Source: Myrica gale (lineage: Eukaryota; Streptophyta; Magnoliopsida; Fagales; Myricaceae). Taken from it: DNA of 64,000 nt. The stretch lies in NCBI GenBank assembly GCA_963930655.1, contig OZ005608.1, positions 4,154,001 through 4,218,000 of the forward strand, read 5' to 3'. The position numbers and the translations under genes were made by a program. Within the stretch, counting starts at the first letter, position 1, and the number at the start of each line of letters is the position of its first letter. A model generated the notes under the pieces. It ran no database searches. It was not told the DNA's origin and was given only the letters and a program-made list of their open reading frames with translations. Shown one piece after another: positions 59,995 to 64,000 of this stretch.

Positions 59995-60300
59995 AAGGTC
60001 ATGTTCGTTTTCTAAATTTTCAAGATTCAAATACATTCACAAAACTATCACCGAATATATTCAGAATTCAAACACAAACACCAATATATTTTACACAATC
60101 TCCAACAATTTTTTACTTTTTTATTCAACATAAATTTTCTCTCTATATATTTTTTCACATAACTCCAATATTTTTTTATTAAACAATTATGTCAAATCAT
60201 TTCTCTCTCCACTTTACACAAACACTAATAAAATATTATTTAACATAAATATTCACAACTTCTAAAATCGTACATTTTTACTCAAAACTAACGTCTCCTT
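59995..60300. repeat. AT-rich dispersed repeat (about 300 bp)
   Basis: Third copy of the family at 18030 and 57240, beginning GTCATGTTCGTTTTC and sharing 'acaaacaccaatatatt', 'acacaatctccaacaa' and 'ttattaaacaatta'. Non-coding. Confidence 0.55.
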
Positions 60301-60354
60301 GAACTATAGTGTCAAAAGACTCAAAACTGCATAAACGGTAAAAGGGTAAGGGAG

Positions 60355-60403
60355 CAGTGGCGGAGCCAAGGGGGGTCAAGCCGGGGCAGCTGCCCCCCCT
60401 TGG

Positions 60404-60456
<53 letters not shown>

Positions 60457-61480
60457 TTTTCCTATCTATTTTATATATATAGTTTAATGTGTTGTGATTT
60501 ATAAGTCAAGTCTTTCAACATTAAGGCTTTTTTATTGTTTCTATTCATTATATCTATTTTACTATAAAAATATATTCAATACACATATTTCTACTTATAG
60601 AGTGCTAAAATCTGGCAATATAATCCCATTGTTTTTGGGGAAAATTTATTTAGATTAGTTTGAAGAGTTGTTCAGCGGTAGAGTAGGTAGGAGAATTACA
60701 TGTTGATTACTTGTCTCAAATTTCTCACATCCCATGCGTAAAAGAGAGGGAGAGAGGAGATATGGAGTTTATAAATCTTTGTTCATTTATATTTTGATTA
60801 CTTAATATGCTGAACATGATAGTAACCTAGTAGACATATAAATGTTGTATATTTGAAGAGATTAGAACGTTGGTGTTTAAAGTTTTATTGTTTTTAATTT
60901 TGATTAGTGAATTGAATTGGTTGATGAATTTTCATTTTGTTTTGTTTAGATTATGGATAAGTTTTGGATAAAAAAAAGTCAGCCAACGTGGAATCGCTTA
61001 GTACTCCTACTTTTGATGCGAATATTAGTTCGAAAAGACCTTGTCTTTTGTTTAGTCTGGATTATATTATTGCTGACTCATGGTTACGTAAACTCATTGA
61101 AGAATATGATGTTGGGATTGAAGATTAAATTCGTAAGGAGTATTTGATCAAAATTCCTTGTCAATCACTTGGCTTGTTGGTCATGATTTTCCTAAGAAGC
61201 AAAATGAGAAAACAATGAGGGGTTTTAGAGAGTTATGGTTCAAAACCAATAAGCAATATGAGAAAATAATGAGGGGTTTTAGAGAGCTATGATTCAAAAA
61301 TTATGAGTAAGAATATTTTTTAAGGAGTTACAGTAGTGTATTTCAATATTTTTAATGTTTTTATTCATTAGTTTTCGTTATTTTAACTCTAAAACGCCTT
61401 TTGCATTAAGTAAGAAAAAAATTTGTCATTTCGCTTTAGGAGTTTGCCCCCCCTCAACTTGAGTCCTGGTTCCGCTACGG
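60355..61480 (+). mobile_element. hAT element, internally deleted (DUF4371/ZMYM1-like family)
   Basis: The left end CAGTGGCGGAGCC and right end inverse CCGTAGCGGAACC match at 10 of 13 bases. An 8-bp target duplication TAAGGGAG occurs at 60347-60354 and 61481-61488. Inside, 60953-61200 is a decayed transposase start: MDKFWIKK, SSKRPCL in another frame, then an IRKEYLIKIPCQS-like segment. This corresponds to the N-terminus of plant hAT proteins with a TTF zinc finger and DUF4371 (usual phrase IRRAYLQKGPCQP). The catalytic core is absent. A 40-bp AT microsatellite lies at 60409-60449. It cannot move without help. Confidence 0.88.
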
Positions 61481-61511
61481 TAAGGGAGTGCCCAAACACT
61501 CGTTCTTCTCT

Positions 61512-64000
61512 ATGCTTAAAAACATGCTGCAGATTCCTGCGCACCTGATAAAGTCTCTATCTTTTTCTTCACTACCAGGCACCGCCACTCTTCAAGAAAT
61601 TGCTTCTTCTCAGCCCAAAGGTCTCTGCTTGTTTCTGTTTGTGGTTGGCGGTTTTTTCAAATACATTGGCTGTCTTGGCTATGGGGTAGTTTTAAGACCA
61701 TTGTTTCCATGCTGGTTTTGTTTCTATGTGCGTCTCTGAACGTTTTACTTTCTGGATATCCTTAAGCTTGCACTATAAATATATGTAAAGCTACAACTTA
61801 AGTATTAATCATCTTTCTAAAATGTGTGGAATCAGATGGGTGATTGGAAAATGGAAACGTGGATGGTTATCTTCTTCTTCTTCTCCTTTTTTTCGGTTTT
61901 TCTTTATAAAATTGGTTACCATAGTCCTGAGTACTAACAAAACTCATCTTTCTTATGAGCTCAACAATTTGAATGGGATCATCTGAAGTCTGCACTAAAA
62001 ATAATAGCTGAAAAATTGGAAGAAAACTGGATAAAAAGAGGGAGGCTGAGAGTCGTGGCAAGTTGCTTTCTTGGGAAAGTGGACAAATTGGCCACATACA
62101 ATTAACATCAAAATGACACTTTGTTCCTTAATTATTTTCGCCAGCAACCGGTTTTGGCTTATGGATTGTCAGAATATTTTTTTCATGCAAATAATTGTAA
62201 ATTCTGACGTTACAGCACTGGTTGTGTGTGATATGTGCTTTCTAAAGGTATCTGTAAGGATTACAAATTTGTATGGGAGCTTCGGATGCCATCTAGAAGA
62301 TGATTAAAAATTCAATTCCCGCGATAGGTGGGAACTTGGTCTCTTTTTCCTCTCTTTTGTCTGTCTATTTTTCTTATTTCCTTTTTGGGTTCTGACAACT
62401 GAGTAAATGCGATTTGCGGTGTGACCAGAGGTGTATGTTTTGTTGCTTTAACGTATAACACAGGATATGTCTGAACATCGTGTCCTTATCATCTTCCGAT
62501 TCTTCCCTATGATGTTTATGTTCTTCGTACCATAATTTGTAACTTTTGTTACAGGGTCATTGCATGCCTCTTACAGCGTCTAACTTGGGGACGTGGTTAT
62601 GTGGGAAACACTTGCTTATAATTTTTTGATATCTAAACCTTGTTATTATTGGTTTTGCATTTGGTAGGTGTTGCAAAGGTTGTACTAAAGAAGGGGAAGA
62701 CACAACTCTTTAAGAATGGCAGCCCAATGGTGTATAGTGGTGCAGTTGATCGAATTATTGGTAGACCACCACCCAGGAATGGCGATATTGTGCTGGTAGC
62801 TGATGGGAAAGAGAAACCAATTGGGTGGGGATTGTATAATTCAGTCTCCATGTTCTGTGTTCGGCTTATGCAGCTAGAAGAGGAAGCAACAAGGTATTTA
62901 CATAGAAAGTGATTCCCAGTTCACAATTCCTTAGCAAGGATGTTAAACTGTTAATCTATATGATACAGAGATCCCTCTTGTGCATTCAACATGGAGAAAC
63001 TGCTTGAAGCAAGAATTGATGCAGCTATAAAACTACGTAACAGTTTGGGGCTTCCTTCAGCCATTACAAATGCATATCGTCTTGTGAATAGTGAAGGAGA
63101 TAGGTATCAATTGGGCTTCATTTCCATTACCTCTTCTATTTTAGTTTGAATTGGTTCTGGACATGCTACTAGACTTATTTGATGTCAGTGCTTTATCTCA
63201 GATTGTCCGGATTAATTGTTGATATTTTTGGAGATGTAGCTGTAGTAGCATCATCAGCTGCTTGGGTTGAGAAGTACAAACAAGAAATTGAGGCTGAGAT
63301 CAGTAGAATAGAGAATATTAGTCATATATATTGGAGACCTTCTGTTGAAATTTTGAAGGAAGAAGGGCTCAATTTGTCAGATTTGAAGGAAATGCATCCT
63401 TCTGCTTATCCTGAAAGAACAAAGGTAGGCAATCCCTTGAAACATTATACACCATGGTGTACTTCAAATTGTTCTCTTTTGGGAGGTCCTCAATACATAA
63501 TGATCAAGAAAAAAAAATTGTAAAAGCTGAAATTGTGGGCAAATCATTCACTTGCTGTTAACTGCAGCAAAATTAGTTAGTTTCTGATATGTGATCATGC
63601 TGCTGATATCATACCACAATGTGCACCAGAATATGCGTACAACAATAAAAGGGGCCCCCTTCCTCTTTCCACAAATCCCATCTGTCTTTTCTATCTACTT
63701 AAAATATAGTTTGATATTTGTCACACTAGTCAATGACTATTTTAGTTATTTTAAATCATTGTTTCGCCTTTAATTGCATTCAATTTTCTCAAATAACTTA
63801 CTCGTTATAAAACTAGATCTACTCATTGTTGCATTTGTTTGTGCCACTAGAAATCCAGATTTCGTTTGCTTCGCATCATGATTTGTTTTTAGCATGTCTA
63901 TTGGGCCATTACATCCTTTGAGGACCTTCTGATTGAGTATTTTCCTTTCAGGGCATCTAAGATTTTGAAGAGGAACAAGAGAAGTATTAACATGGCGTTT
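61512..64000 (+). CDS. RlmI-like rRNA large-subunit methyltransferase, 5' part
   Basis: The gene runs off the right edge. Exons so far are 61512-61620, 62668-62893, 62969-63103 and 63202-63424, all in phase (231 codons). The short first exon (MLKNMLQIPAHLIKSLSFSS) may be an organelle transit peptide; its ATG is the first in frame after the hAT insertion, so an upstream start cannot be excluded. Exon 2 encodes a PUA domain (AKVVLKKGKTQLFKNGSPMV, YSGAVDRIIGRPPP, PIGWGLYNS). Exons 3-4 give the central EEHD-like part (RNSLGLPSAITNAYRLVNSE, LSGLIVDIFGDVAVV). This order matches bacterial RlmI/YccW, which methylates a 23S rRNA cytosine; the SAM domain must lie beyond the window. The sequence after the last donor (63425 onward) is intron. 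Confidence 0.85.

Noticed and set aside
63940-64000. A fifth exon of the RlmI-like gene after the TTTCAG at about 63952
   Set aside because: In the required phase it reads Gly-Ile-stop and does not resemble the family's next segment. The exon must lie beyond the window.

Overview
The window is nuclear DNA of a flowering plant, most likely a woody eudicot. Genes have GT-AG introns, AT-rich intergenic DNA and plant-only families (a PPR-SMR protein, an X8 callose-binding-type protein, gibberellin-pathway ent-kaurene synthase, a B-type mitotic cyclin). The species cannot be fixed from the sequence.

Layout. 1-683 (+) is the 3' end of a DUF2358 gene. 1714-about 9540 (-) is a B3-like mitotic cyclin in many small exons; its cyclin box carries an in-frame stop and a frameshift, so it reads as a young pseudogene. 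12804-25246 (+) is a tandem array of three ZIP metal transporters: A (intact), B (two frameshifts) and C (intact, with one intron fewer). Between B and C lies a minus-strand Ty1/copia fossil. 25.2-32.7 kb is gene-poor and full of small transposons, including an 820-bp Mutator-type foldback element with a GC-rich palindromic core. 32780-35296 (-) is the single-exon PPR-SMR gene EMB2217. 36.1-40.1 kb holds two related non-coding LTR elements and a tRNA-derived SINE. 40851-43318 (+) is a proline-rich X8-domain protein. 44724-48985 (+) is IMP dehydrogenase. 50411-55308 (-) is ent-kaurene synthase, open across 14 exons. 55.4-61.5 kb is again repeats, with an RNase H-like fragment and a piece of a second ent-kaurene synthase copy. 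61512-end (+) is the 5' part of an RlmI-like rRNA methyltransferase whose start codon lies 24 bp downstream of a hAT insertion.

How the genes relate. Most neighbours are unrelated housekeeping or developmental genes, as usual in plants. The one real cluster is the ZIP array: A and B share an extra intron, an Asp in transmembrane segment 4 and duplicated promoter sequence, so they are the younger pair. A perfect zinc-deficiency response element (RTGTCGACAY) stands in front of B, the broken copy, while A and C have one-mismatch versions.

Mobile DNA is abundant: hAT elements with 8-bp target duplications (25965, 55878 and 60355, plus a coding remnant at 11.1 kb), Mutator-type MITEs with 9-bp duplications (27816, 37832, 42459 and probable relatives), TRIM-like LTR elements (16.1, 31.7, 36.1 and 39.1 kb), one SINE and a dispersed MITE-like family. 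I found no tRNA or rRNA gene, no CRISPR array, and no clearly novel multi-gene system.
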